DNA of 5,593 bases, from positions 1 through 5,593 of the forward strand of contig CAYGAW010000168.1 in the NCBI GenBank assembly GCA_964347945.1. The letters are read 5' to 3'. How positions within the stretch are numbered: position 1 is the stretch's first letter; each line of letters begins with the position of its first letter. A program made the position numbers and the translations under genes. The notes beneath the pieces are model-generated. The model was not told the DNA's origin. It made no database searches and was given only the letters and a program-made list of their open reading frames with translations. Source of the DNA: CAYGAW01 sp964347945 (lineage in GTDB: Bacteria; Chloroflexota; Anaerolineae; UBA7937; B3-Chlor). Shown here in pieces: positions 1 to 5,593 of this stretch.

Positions 1-168
1 GATGGGCCCTGCCCACCTGCCCGGCACCGCTACGTGTTCACGCTGTATGCCCTCGATACCCTCCTCGACCTATCGGCGGGGGCGACTATGGCCGAGGTGG
101 TGCAGGCCATGGAGGGACACGTGCTGAACCAAGCGGAACTCGTAGGTTTGTACACTCCCCAGCGCTGA
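1..168 (+). CDS. YbhB/YbcL family (PEBP/Raf kinase inhibitor-like) protein, C-terminal end
   Basis: Frame 1 is open from the first base to TGA at 166-168, giving the last 55 residues of a protein whose start lies outside the window. It begins DGPCPP, continues HRYVFTLYALD and ends with GATMAEVVQAMEGHVL followed by AELVGLY. These match the ligand-pocket and C-terminal helix signatures of bacterial YbhB/YbcL proteins, which belong to the phosphatidylethanolamine-binding protein fold. Family members are usually about 150-190 residues, so roughly 100 are missing here only because the window is cut. The molecular role of bacterial members is poorly defined; small-anion or ligand binding is suggested by the fold. 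No terminator is evident after the stop. The gene points toward hrcA but lies over 500 bases from its promoter, so a functional link to the chaperone operon is unlikely. Confidence 0.88.
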   Translation, partial: DGPCPPARHRYVFTLYALDTLLDLSAGATMAEVVQAMEGHVLNQAELVGLYTPQR

Positions 169-428
169 CGCACGTCAACGAACCACGACGAATCGGACTT
201 CGGACTCAACTCAGAGGCCGACGCTCGCCAAACGCGGGCCACACCGACCCGAAAACAGCCACGCGAAGCGCGAGAAAGGATTGTCGACCAGATAACTCCA
301 TCTTCGCGCCGCCAGTTCCTCACTCAGTCGCCCCGCCATCTCTCGCCTTGCGCCCACAGATGACTCCGTGGTTCCTGGGGCCCATCCACCGGCCTGCGAA
401 CTGAGTGCTGTACCTACAGTCGGCTTGC

Positions 429-613
429 GCGTGACAAGATCTCTCAGGAGAGTGTGGAAAAACGACGTGACATCCCCCGCTGGGCGCATTCTCAGCCGCG
501 CCGGCTGAGTAGCCGCGAAGCGGCGTATCGAAGCCAAGCGGCCGAGCGCCGGGCGGAACCGGAATGACGTCGTACGTGTCTCCGAGAGACTTCTTCCACA
601 CCCTCTCTCACGC
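429..613. repeat. Imperfect long inverted repeat
   Basis: Matching blocks sit in inverted orientation about a centre near 520. GCGTGA at 429-434 pairs with TCACGC at 608-613; GTGTGGAA at 452-459 with TTCCACAC at 594-601; ACGACGT at 462-468 with ACGTCGT at 567-573. AAGATCTCTC at 436-445 also resembles the reverse complement of GAGAGACTT at 584-592, but that block is out of order relative to GTGTGGAA. The arms are therefore related but rearranged by small insertions or deletions. A decayed palindromic mobile element or composite extragenic repeat would look like this. No transposase is present. The blocks are seen directly; the interpretation is inference. Confidence 0.5.
491..535. repeat. REP-like palindromic element
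   Basis: Three nested or overlapping hairpins are packed into 45 bases. CTCAGCCG (491-498) pairs with CGGCTGAG (502-509) around a CGC loop. GCCGC (512-516) pairs with GCGGC (520-524) around GAA. The second hairpin is flanked by GGCTGAGTA (503-511) and GTATCGAAGCC (525-535), whose ends GGCT and AGCC can also pair and place GA opposite GA. The 491-498/502-509 stem and the 503-506/532-535 stem use the same bases and exclude each other. From memory, palindromes of the pattern GGTTGAGTAG - variable stem - TATCGAAACC are abundant between genes in many high-G+C bacteria, and this element fits it closely; I could not search for copies. Only one copy is in the window. Confidence 0.55.
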
Positions 614-681
614 CAGGCGGTATGTGAGTCCGATTCCCCGTCGCAATACTGCGAGTGAAGAGCAGAAGCTGATAGCACGAT

Positions 682-710
682 TTGACAGAATCCTGCTTTT
701 CTGGTATCAT
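682..710 (+). promoter_or_regulatory. Housekeeping-sigma promoter of the hrcA operon
   Basis: A perfect -35 box TTGACA (682-687) is followed after 17 bases by TATCAT (705-710), a five-of-six match to the -10 consensus. TG at 702-703, one base before the -10 box, makes this an extended -10 promoter. Transcription would start near 717-719, immediately before the CIRCE operator. TATACT at 711-716 is an alternative -10, but its 23-base spacing makes it a poorer partner. The strong promoter combined with an overlapping repressor site fits a gene set held down by HrcA and released on heat shock. Confidence 0.85.
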
Positions 711-720
711 TATACTAGAA

Positions 721-747
721 TTAGCACTCTCTATGTTAGAGTGCTAA
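721..747 (+). promoter_or_regulatory. CIRCE operator (HrcA binding site)
   Basis: TTAGCACTC (721-729), a 9-base spacer, then GAGTGCTAA (739-747) is the exact CIRCE consensus. The palindrome extends two more pairs (AA at 719-720 with TT at 748-749), giving 11-bp arms. It lies at the predicted start of the transcript, between the -10 box and hrcA, where bound HrcA would block initiation; it would also form a hairpin in the 5' untranslated RNA. The site precedes the gene for its own repressor, which indicates autoregulation of the operon. Confidence 0.97.
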
Positions 748-790
748 TTGCGTGCATACGAACGATTGAGGGCCGTAGCAGGATACGAGA

Positions 791-1819
791 ATGGAGCGAT
801 TGCCCGAACGACAGGAGCAAATCCTGGATTTCGTTGTCCGGGAATACATAGACACGGCCACACCGGTCAGTTCCAAGGCGACCCTGGAGGGGCGTGTCTT
901 GGGAGTGAGTGCGGCGACCATCCGTTCCGAGATGGCGCGTCTCGAAGGGCTGGGGTATCTTACTCATCCCTATACCTCGGCCGGTCGCGTGCCGACTGCC
1001 TTGGGCTATCGGTACTTCGTGGAGTACCTGATGGAAGAGATGGCGTTGCCCGTCAGCGAGCGACGCATGATCGAGCATCAGTTCCATCAAGTGGACGTGG
1101 ACCTGGAGCAGTGGATAAGGCTGGCAGGAGCCATACTCACCAGCAGGGCCGGGACCGCTTCCCTGGTGACATCGCCCAGAACGCGCCGGTCCCGACTTGG
1201 GCGGCTGGAGTTGGTGTGGATTGGAGAATCTAGCGTCCTCTTGTCGCTGCTGCTGCAAGAGGGCTCGGCGAGGCAGCGCATCATACGCCTCGAATCCACG
1301 CGAGTCCCGGGCACCTTGAGGAGTTTAGCGGATGAACTGAGCACCTTGCTGCTCGACCTGACCAGCGAGGAAATCCGAGCCAAGTCTTCACAGTTGAAGC
1401 CCGCTCAGGAAGAACTGGCGAAGCAGATAGTGGAACTGATGAACGAGGTGGACTTGAGTCATGGTCTTGAACTCCACCGATATGGCTTCGCTCACATCTT
1501 GAGACAGCCCGAGTTTGCGGAGGCTGAGCAGGTGGAGAAGGTGGTCGGGATTCTTGAGCAGCCAGGTCATCTGGAGAGCATTTTGTCTGAGATAGCTCTC
1601 TCACACGGTGGGGTCCAGGTGATCATCGGAGGCGAAGAGCGTTGGCCGCAGATGAGCGATTTCAGCCTCGTTCTCGCACGCTACGGTGCAGTTTGGCAGA
1701 CAGAAGGAGTGCTTGGCGTCATGGGGCCAATCCGCATGCCCTATAGCAGGAATGTACCGATGGTCAACTACATGGCTGACCTGATGAGCAGACTGGTGCG
1801 AGGCCGGTTTGCTCAGTAG
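791..1819 (+). CDS. hrcA: Heat-inducible transcription repressor HrcA
   Basis: A 342-residue protein, close to the usual HrcA length, and the first gene of the operon. HrcA is a dimeric cytoplasmic repressor that binds CIRCE; its activity depends on GroEL/ES in the species studied. Residues 1-75 form the winged-helix DNA-binding region, with RQEQILDFVVREYI, TPVSSK, the recognition segment SAATIRSEMARLEGLGYL (about 40-57) and SAGRVPTALGYRYFVEYL (63-80). The middle and C-terminal parts carry family signatures: FAHILRQPEF near 233-242, VQVIIGGE near 275-282, and GVMGPIRMPYSRNVPMV near 309-325. The ATG at 791 is preceded by AGGA at 780-783 with seven bases between, a modest ribosome binding site. 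The perfect CIRCE 44 bases upstream supports both identity and autoregulation. No missing domains or frameshifts were seen. Confidence 0.97.
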   Translation: MERLPERQEQILDFVVREYIDTATPVSSKATLEGRVLGVSAATIRSEMARLEGLGYLTHPYTSAGRVPTALGYRYFVEYLMEEMALPVSERRMIEHQFHQVDVDLEQWIRLAGAILTSRAGTASLVTSPRTRRSRLGRLELVWIGESSVLLSLLLQEGSARQRIIRLESTRVPGTLRSLADELSTLLLDLTSEEIRAKSSQLKPAQEELAKQIVELMNEVDLSHGLELHRYGFAHILRQPEFAEAEQVEKVVGILEQPGHLESILSEIALSHGGVQVIIGGEERWPQMSDFSLVLARYGAVWQTEGVLGVMGPIRMPYSRNVPMVNYMADLMSRLVRGRFAQ

Positions 1820-1842
1820 CTGACCATCGACCACATACCGGT

Positions 1843-1850
1843 GAGGAGGT
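1843..1850 (+). promoter_or_regulatory. Ribosome binding site fixing the grpE TTG start
   Basis: GAGGAGGT is a strong Shine-Dalgarno match, the best in the window. The only start codon in the grpE frame at a plausible distance is TTG at 1861, ten bases downstream. No ATG or GTG occurs between them in that frame, and the next candidate, GTG at 1873, is too far away. The spacing is longer than the common 5-9 bases. Confidence 0.75.
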
Positions 1851-1860
1851 AACTAGGCAA

Positions 1861-2406
1861 TTGGAAGAGAAAGTGCAAGACAAAGCAGAGGAGCAAGCTG
1901 CAGAAGAAGCTCTCGAAGAGGAAGTTGATGAATTGGAGAAGGCGAAGGCTGAAGCTGCCGAGTACCTGGACCAGTTACAGCGCTCTCAGGCGCAGTTTGC
2001 CAACTACAAGAAGCGTGTTGAGCGGGAACGAGAGGAGTTCGTAGGCCTCGCCAATGCCGCGCTCATCAGCAAGCTAATGCCCATCCTTGACGATTGCGAG
2101 CGCGCACTGCAAACCGTGCCCGACAACTTGCGGGGCTTGACCTGGGTCGAAGGCATCTTCCTGATCGAGCGTAGGCTTCGCATGACGTTGGAGCAGGAGG
2201 GTCTGGAGGAGATCGAGGCCATCGGGAAGAAGTTCGACCCAGAACTGCATCATGCCGCGGTCCGCGAAGAGACCACGGAGTATGAGGAAGACACGATCAT
2301 CAGCGAATTACAGAAGGGATACAAACTAAACGACAGAGTGCTGCGACCCTCAATGGTGAGAGTGGCAGCAAAGCCGAGAGACGACAGCAAGGAATTGACT
2401 GAGTAA
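1861..2406 (+). CDS. grpE: Nucleotide exchange factor GrpE
   Basis: A 181-residue protein read from a TTG start. GrpE is a cytoplasmic dimer that opens the DnaK nucleotide-binding domain to release ADP, and in several bacteria acts as a thermosensor through its long helix. Residues 1-36 are very acidic and Ala-rich, the usual poorly conserved leader. Residues 20-65 are a predicted long coiled coil including LQRSQAQFANYKKRVERE, the family's helical signature. LMPILDDCERAL (72-83) continues the helical part. The C-terminal beta domain follows, with WVEGIFLIERRL near 95-106, GKKFDPELHHAAV near 122-134 and GYKLNDRVLRPSMVRVA near 153-169, the standard GrpE motifs that contact DnaK. It lies 41 bases after hrcA and 20 before dnaK, so it is almost certainly cotranscribed with both. 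Later starts would cut the acidic leader without touching the core. Confidence 0.96.
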   Translation: MEEKVQDKAEEQAAEEALEEEVDELEKAKAEAAEYLDQLQRSQAQFANYKKRVEREREEFVGLANAALISKLMPILDDCERALQTVPDNLRGLTWVEGIFLIERRLRMTLEQEGLEEIEAIGKKFDPELHHAAVREETTEYEEDTIISELQKGYKLNDRVLRPSMVRVAAKPRDDSKELTE

Positions 2407-2407
2407 G

Positions 2408-2414
2408 AAGGAGG
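2408..2414 (+). promoter_or_regulatory. Ribosome binding site of dnaK
   Basis: AAGGAGG, a near-full Shine-Dalgarno sequence, begins just after the grpE stop codon (TAA, 2404-2406). Twelve bases separate it from the dnaK ATG at 2427, which is long. The TTG at 2419 is in another frame that stops almost at once, and the conserved start MAKIIGIDLGTTNS fixes the ATG, so the start is not in doubt. Confidence 0.7.
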
Positions 2415-2426
2415 ACACTTGAGAAC

Positions 2427-4328
2427 ATGGCTAAGATAATTGGCATTGACTTAGGAACTACAAACTCTGGAGTGGCGATCATGGAGGCTGGAGAGCCTAC
2501 GATCATCCCCAGTTCGGAGGGTGGTCGATTGACTCCCTCGGTGGTGGCTGTATCCAAGAGCGGAGAGCGGTTGGTAGGTACCGTGGCCAAGAGACAGGCG
2601 ATCACGAACCCCGACAACACCATATTCTCCATCAAGCGGCTCATGGGTCGGAAGTACAGCGATCCGATCGTGAAACGTGACATCGAGCTGCTACCGTACA
2701 AGATCACCGAGGCGCCCAATGGGGACGCGAAGGTGGTCATGGGAGGCAATGAATACTCCCCGCCCGAGATCTCGGCGTTCATCCTGCAGAAACTCAAGGC
2801 GGACGCCGAAGGCTATCTGGGCGAGACTGTCACTCAGGCGGTAATAACTGTGCCTGCTTACTTCAACGACTCTCAGCGGCAGGCCACCAAAGACGCCGGC
2901 CGGATAGCTGGGCTCGAGGTGCTACGCATCATCAACGAGCCCACGGCATCCTCGCTGGCCTACGGGCTGGCCAAGGAGCAGGACGAGAAGATTGCCGTCT
3001 TCGACCTGGGCGGAGGTACCTTCGACATCTCCATCCTGGAGATAGAGGCGGGCGATCCCCCGGTGTTCGAGGTGCTGTCCACCAACGGCGACACCCACCT
3101 GGGCGGCGATGACTTCGATCAGCGCATTATCGACTACGTGGCTGAGGAATTCAGGAAGGAGCAGGGTATCGACCTGCGCGACGACCGGATGGCTCTGCAG
3201 CGCTTGAAGGAGGCCGCGGAGAAGGCCAAAGTAGAGCTATCGACGGTGATGCAGGCGGAGATCAACTTGCCCTTCATCACCGCCGACGCCAGCGGGCCCA
3301 AGCACCTGACCATGACACTGACCAGATCCAAGGTGGAGCAGTTGGTGGGCGATCTCATCGAGAAGACGATCCCTCCCTGCCGGCAGGCGCTGGAGGATGC
3401 CAAACTGACGACGGCTGACATTGACGAGGTTATCCTCGTGGGTGGCCAGACGCGAATGCCCGCGGTACAGGAGGCAATAAAGAAGTTCTTCGGCAAGGAG
3501 CCTCACAAGGGAGTCAATCCCGATGAGGTGGTTGCCCTGGGGGCGGCCATTCAGGCAGGCGTGCTGGGGGGCGAGGTCAAGGATGTGCTACTTCTCGATG
3601 TCACGCCTTTGACGCTGGGCATCGAGACCCTGGGTGGCGTGGCTACCCCATTGGTGGGCCGCAACACGACGATTCCGTACCATACGTCGCAGATTTTCTC
3701 GACAGCTGCGGATGGACAGACCCAGGTGGAAGTGCACGTCGTGCAGGGAGAGCGGCCTATGGCGGCCGACAACAAGACCCTCGGGCGCTTCAATCTAGAC
3801 GGCATACCACCGGCCCCCAGAGGCTTGCCGCAAGTCGAGGTGTCTTTTGACATAGACGCCAATGGCATCTTGAACGTCTCTGCCCAGGACAAGGCCACTG
3901 GCCGCGAGCAGCATATCACCATTACCGCGTCCAGCGGCCTCACCGAGGAAGAGATCAAGCGCATGGTGGACGAGGCCAAGACGCACGAGGCCGACGACCG
4001 TAGACGCAAAGAGGAGATCGAAGCGCGCAACTACGCCGACCAGGCGGCTTACACCGCCGACAAGACGCTGCGTGACCTGGGCGACAAGGTGCCCGCCGAC
4101 GTGCGGAGCGACGTCGAGGCCAAGGCTGCCGAAGTGCGGGAGGCGCTGAAAGGGCAGGACGTGGACCTGATCCGACGCAAGACCCAGGAACTCACAGAGA
4201 CTATGCAGAAGATAGGGGCTGCCATGTACGAGCAACCTGGTGCCACGCCTCCTCCGCCAGGCGGAGAAGCTGGTCCTTCGGAGCCAGAGGACGAGGGCAC
4301 TGTCGAAGGTGAGTTCAGAGAGGTGTAA
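2427..4328 (+). CDS. dnaK: Molecular chaperone DnaK (Hsp70)
   Basis: A full-length 633-residue Hsp70, an ATP-driven cytoplasmic chaperone that binds exposed hydrophobic peptides. Nucleotide-binding domain, about 1-383: phosphate-1 loop IGIDLGTTNS (5-14), catalytic Lys70, VPAYFNDSQRQATKDAG (142-158), Glu171 in NEPTASS, phosphate-2 loop DLGGGTFD (193-200) with Thr198, and adenosine motif VILVGGQTRMP (335-345). The interdomain linker is DVLLLDVTPLTLGIE (386-400). The substrate-binding beta domain runs to about 503 and includes QGERPMAADNKTLGRF and PAPRGLPQVEVSFDID. A charged helical lid follows, then a Pro/Gly/Glu-rich tail from about 604. Subdomain IB contains the extra segment (about 78-103) absent from classical Firmicutes DnaK. 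Position 15 is Gly where E. coli has Cys, and Cys318 is the only cysteine. The end GEFREV only partly matches the usual DAEFEEVKD tail. Confidence 0.99.
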   Translation: MAKIIGIDLGTTNSGVAIMEAGEPTIIPSSEGGRLTPSVVAVSKSGERLVGTVAKRQAITNPDNTIFSIKRLMGRKYSDPIVKRDIELLPYKITEAPNGDAKVVMGGNEYSPPEISAFILQKLKADAEGYLGETVTQAVITVPAYFNDSQRQATKDAGRIAGLEVLRIINEPTASSLAYGLAKEQDEKIAVFDLGGGTFDISILEIEAGDPPVFEVLSTNGDTHLGGDDFDQRIIDYVAEEFRKEQGIDLRDDRMALQRLKEAAEKAKVELSTVMQAEINLPFITADASGPKHLTMTLTRSKVEQLVGDLIEKTIPPCRQALEDAKLTTADIDEVILVGGQTRMPAVQEAIKKFFGKEPHKGVNPDEVVALGAAIQAGVLGGEVKDVLLLDVTPLTLGIETLGGVATPLVGRNTTIPYHTSQIFSTAADGQTQVEVHVVQGERPMAADNKTLGRFNLDGIPPAPRGLPQVEVSFDIDANGILNVSAQDKATGREQHITITASSGLTEEEIKRMVDEAKTHEADDRRRKEEIEARNYADQAAYTADKTLRDLGDKVPADVRSDVEAKAAEVREALKGQDVDLIRRKTQELTETMQKIGAAMYEQPGATPPPPGGEAGPSEPEDEGTVEGEFREV

Positions 4329-4340
4329 GACGAGAATCTG

Positions 4341-4372
4341 CGAGGGCAGGGGCGAGATTGTCCCTGCCCTCT
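4341..4372 (+). terminator. GC-rich hairpin in the dnaK-dnaJ gap (possible partial terminator)
   Basis: GAGGGCAGGG (4342-4351) and CCCTGCCCTC (4362-4371) form a perfect 10-bp stem. It can extend inward by a G-U pair (4352/4361) and a C-G pair (4353/4360), leaving the six-base loop GAGATT. It starts 13 bases after the dnaK stop codon. The downstream run is only moderately T-rich (TTGCC, then TTTT at 4381-4384), so a full intrinsic terminator is doubtful. Attenuation before dnaJ, or a processing or 3'-end-protecting stem for the hrcA-grpE-dnaK message, fits as well. The stem is seen directly; its function is inferred. Confidence 0.55.
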
Positions 4373-4442
4373 GCCTTGCCTTTTGCCCCGCTGTCAGATA
4401 GACTGTGCTGTCCAGGCAGAGTAGCCACAAGGTTAAGGGTTT

Positions 4443-5555
4443 ATGGCAGCCGAGAGAGACTACTACGAGATCTTGGGCGTAAGTCGCTCAAGCAACGACG
4501 CCGAGATCAAGCGGGCTTATCACCGGTTGGCCCGCCAGTACCATCCCGACCTCAACAAGTCCCCCGACGCCGAAGAGCGATTCAAGGAGATCAACGAGGC
4601 CTACGAGGTCATCGGCGACCGCAGAAAGCGGGCCGAGTACGACCGCTGGGGCCGCGTCGGCGCCGGGGGAGGATTCGCCACCGACTTCGGAGGGTTCGGG
4701 TTTGGTGACATCTTCGAGGATTTGTTCGGATTCGGCGGCGTGAGGACTGCCGCCAGAAGGGCTCCTCAACGCGGTGGTGACCTCCGCTATGACCTGACCC
4801 TCACCTTCGAAGAAGCCGCCTTCGGTTGTGACAAAGAAGTGGAGATCACCAAGCTGGACACGTGCTCCGTCTGTCGGGGCACCGGAGCCGATCCGGGCAC
4901 CGACCCCATTCGCTGCCCACAGTGCAATGGTACGGGAGAGGTGCGCCGGGTTCGGCAGTCCGTCTTTGGGTCATTCGTCAACGTGAGCACCTGCGGACGG
5001 TGCGGAGGAGAGGGAGAGGTGGTTAGCACCCCCTGCAGCGAATGCCGCGGCCAGAAACAGGTGCGCGTCACCAAGCGACTCTCCATCGAGGTCCCCCCTG
5101 GAGTTGACGATGGCACCCAGATACGTCTGTCCGAGGAGGGTCAGGCAGGCCTGCGCGGCGGTATGCCGGGAAACCTATATGTGGTCATCTCCGTGCGGAA
5201 ACACCCCTACTTCAAGAGGCACAACAGCGACGTGTTCCTGGAACTGCCTATCAATGTTGCCCAAGCGGCACTGGGCGATGAGATAGAGGTTCCCACTCTC
5301 GACGGCCTAGAAAAGCTCGTCATTCCTGCTAGCACGCAGACCGGTGAGACGTTCCGCCTGCGCAAGAAGGGCATACCCTATTTGAGAGGTGAAGGGCGCG
5401 GGGATCAACTGGTCACCGTCTACGTCGTGACGCCCAAGAAACTAACGGACGAGCAACGTCGACTCTTCGAGGAGCTGGCCGGGACCCTGGGCAAGGAGGT
5501 CATACCTCAGGGCGAAAAGGGCTTCTTCGACCGTCTGAAGGACGTTCTGGGGTAG
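4443..5555 (+). CDS. dnaJ: Co-chaperone DnaJ (Hsp40, type A)
   Basis: A 370-residue type I Hsp40, which delivers unfolded proteins to DnaK and stimulates its ATPase. The J domain spans about 4-69, with YYEILGVSRSS, the essential HPD at 34-36, and FKEINEAYEVI. A short Gly/Phe-rich region follows (about 73-99), including GDIFEDLFGF. The zinc-binding region has four Cys pairs at 141/144, 158/161, 184/187 and 198/201, in CSVCRGTG, CPQCNGTG, CGRCGGEG and CSECRGQK; the last repeat keeps both cysteines but has Lys for the final Gly. The C-terminal peptide-binding and dimerisation domains contain VPPGVDDG (217-224), RKHPYFKRHNSDVFLELPI (252-270), LGDEIEVPTLDG (277-288) and GRGDQLVTV (318-326). The start is ATG at 4443; nearby purine runs AAGG (4429-4432) and AAGGG (4435-4439) are weak or badly spaced ribosome binding sites. 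It lies 114 bases after dnaK, past a hairpin, so it may be made at a lower level. Confidence 0.98.
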   Translation: MAAERDYYEILGVSRSSNDAEIKRAYHRLARQYHPDLNKSPDAEERFKEINEAYEVIGDRRKRAEYDRWGRVGAGGGFATDFGGFGFGDIFEDLFGFGGVRTAARRAPQRGGDLRYDLTLTFEEAAFGCDKEVEITKLDTCSVCRGTGADPGTDPIRCPQCNGTGEVRRVRQSVFGSFVNVSTCGRCGGEGEVVSTPCSECRGQKQVRVTKRLSIEVPPGVDDGTQIRLSEEGQAGLRGGMPGNLYVVISVRKHPYFKRHNSDVFLELPINVAQAALGDEIEVPTLDGLEKLVIPASTQTGETFRLRKKGIPYLRGEGRGDQLVTVYVVTPKKLTDEQRRLFEELAGTLGKEVIPQGEKGFFDRLKDVLG

Positions 5556-5593
5556 GAAGAATCATCCCCGTCTAGCGACTGCTGAGCTACTCC

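Larger units (their letters stand above)
169..681. other. Gene-free region upstream of the heat-shock operon
   Basis: About 510 bases lie between the PEBP-family stop codon and the hrcA promoter. Several minus-strand frames are open here (for example 211-678, 155 codons, and 320-601, 93 codons). Their products are rich in Arg, Ser and Ala, resemble no family I recognise, overlap each other, and have no convincing ribosome binding site, so I do not call them. No tRNA, rRNA, CRISPR or IS signature was seen. What the region does contain is palindromic DNA: a REP-like element at 491-535 inside a larger imperfect inverted repeat at 429-613, plus minor hairpins at 408-419 (CTGTA-CC-TACAG) and 641-654 (TCGCA-ATAC-TGCGA). 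Confidence 0.7.

Noticed and set aside
262..272. Small hairpin CGCG-AAG-CGCG as a terminator for the PEBP-family gene
   Set aside because: The stem is only four pairs, lies nearly 100 bases after the stop codon and has no T-run on either side.
618..654. tRNA-like segment with GTCCGATTCCCC
   Set aside because: It resembles a T-loop only loosely. The flanking bases do not form a T-stem, and there is no acceptor, D-arm or anticodon arm in register.
641..654. Inverted repeat TCGCA-ATAC-TGCGA upstream of the -35 box as an operator
   Set aside because: The half-sites are only 5 bp, match no operator I know, and are expected by chance in a region of this size.
211..678. Open minus-strand frame of 155 codons in the gene-free region
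   Set aside because: The product is Arg/Ser/Ala-rich with no recognisable motif, overlaps other open frames on the same strand, lacks a convincing ribosome binding site and runs through palindromic repeat DNA.
731..1258. Minus-strand frame of 175 codons opposite the 5' part of hrcA
   Set aside because: It lies across the CIRCE spacer and the conserved HrcA DNA-binding region, and its Gln/His/Arg-rich product has no family resemblance.
4376..4404. Possible internal promoter before dnaJ: TTGCCT, 17 bases, TAGACT
   Set aside because: Each box matches only four of six consensus positions and lacks an extended -10. Such matches occur often by chance, so it is too weak to annotate.
3795..4430. 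Long minus-strand frame (211 codons) opposite dnaK, and others opposite dnaK at 3551-4030 and 2300-2797
   Set aside because: Long antisense frames opposite dnaK are a known by-product of its codon bias. The translations look like nothing recognisable and the sense gene is certain.

Overview
The window carries one complete heat-shock chaperone cluster on the + strand, in the order hrcA - grpE - dnaK - dnaJ. Before it lie the tail of an unrelated gene (YbhB/YbcL, phosphatidylethanolamine-binding family) and about 510 bases without a gene. The genes are ordinary members of their families. I found no undescribed system; the least explained part is the gene-free stretch in front of the promoter.

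Organism: moderately high G+C bacterial DNA. The hrcA-first order with a CIRCE operator is shared by Firmicutes, Chloroflexota and others. DnaK carries the extra segment in nucleotide-binding subdomain IB (about residues 78-103) that classical Firmicutes DnaK lacks, and it ends in GEFREV rather than the usual EEVKD-like tail. With the form of GrpE, this makes Chloroflexota (Anaerolineae-like) my best guess. That is inference from remembered family features, not a phylogeny.

Layout: 1-168 is the 3' end of the PEBP-family gene. 169-681 holds no believable gene but contains a REP-like palindrome (491-535) inside a larger imperfect inverted repeat (429-613). 682-710 is a strong sigma-70/sigma-A type promoter with an extended -10, followed at 721-747 by a perfect CIRCE. 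hrcA (791-1819), grpE (1861-2406, TTG start) and dnaK (2427-4328) follow with gaps of 41 and 20 bases. A 114-base gap with a GC-rich hairpin (4341-4372) separates dnaK from dnaJ (4443-5555). The last 38 bases (5556-5593) show no gene start or terminator that I can support.

How it works together: HrcA binds CIRCE at the start of the transcript and represses the operon that encodes it and its client chaperones. DnaJ delivers unfolded substrates to DnaK and stimulates ATP hydrolysis, GrpE exchanges the nucleotide, and DnaK holds and releases the substrate. The dnaK-dnaJ hairpin may lower DnaJ output relative to DnaK. No second CIRCE was seen, so the whole set appears to be controlled from the one operator.
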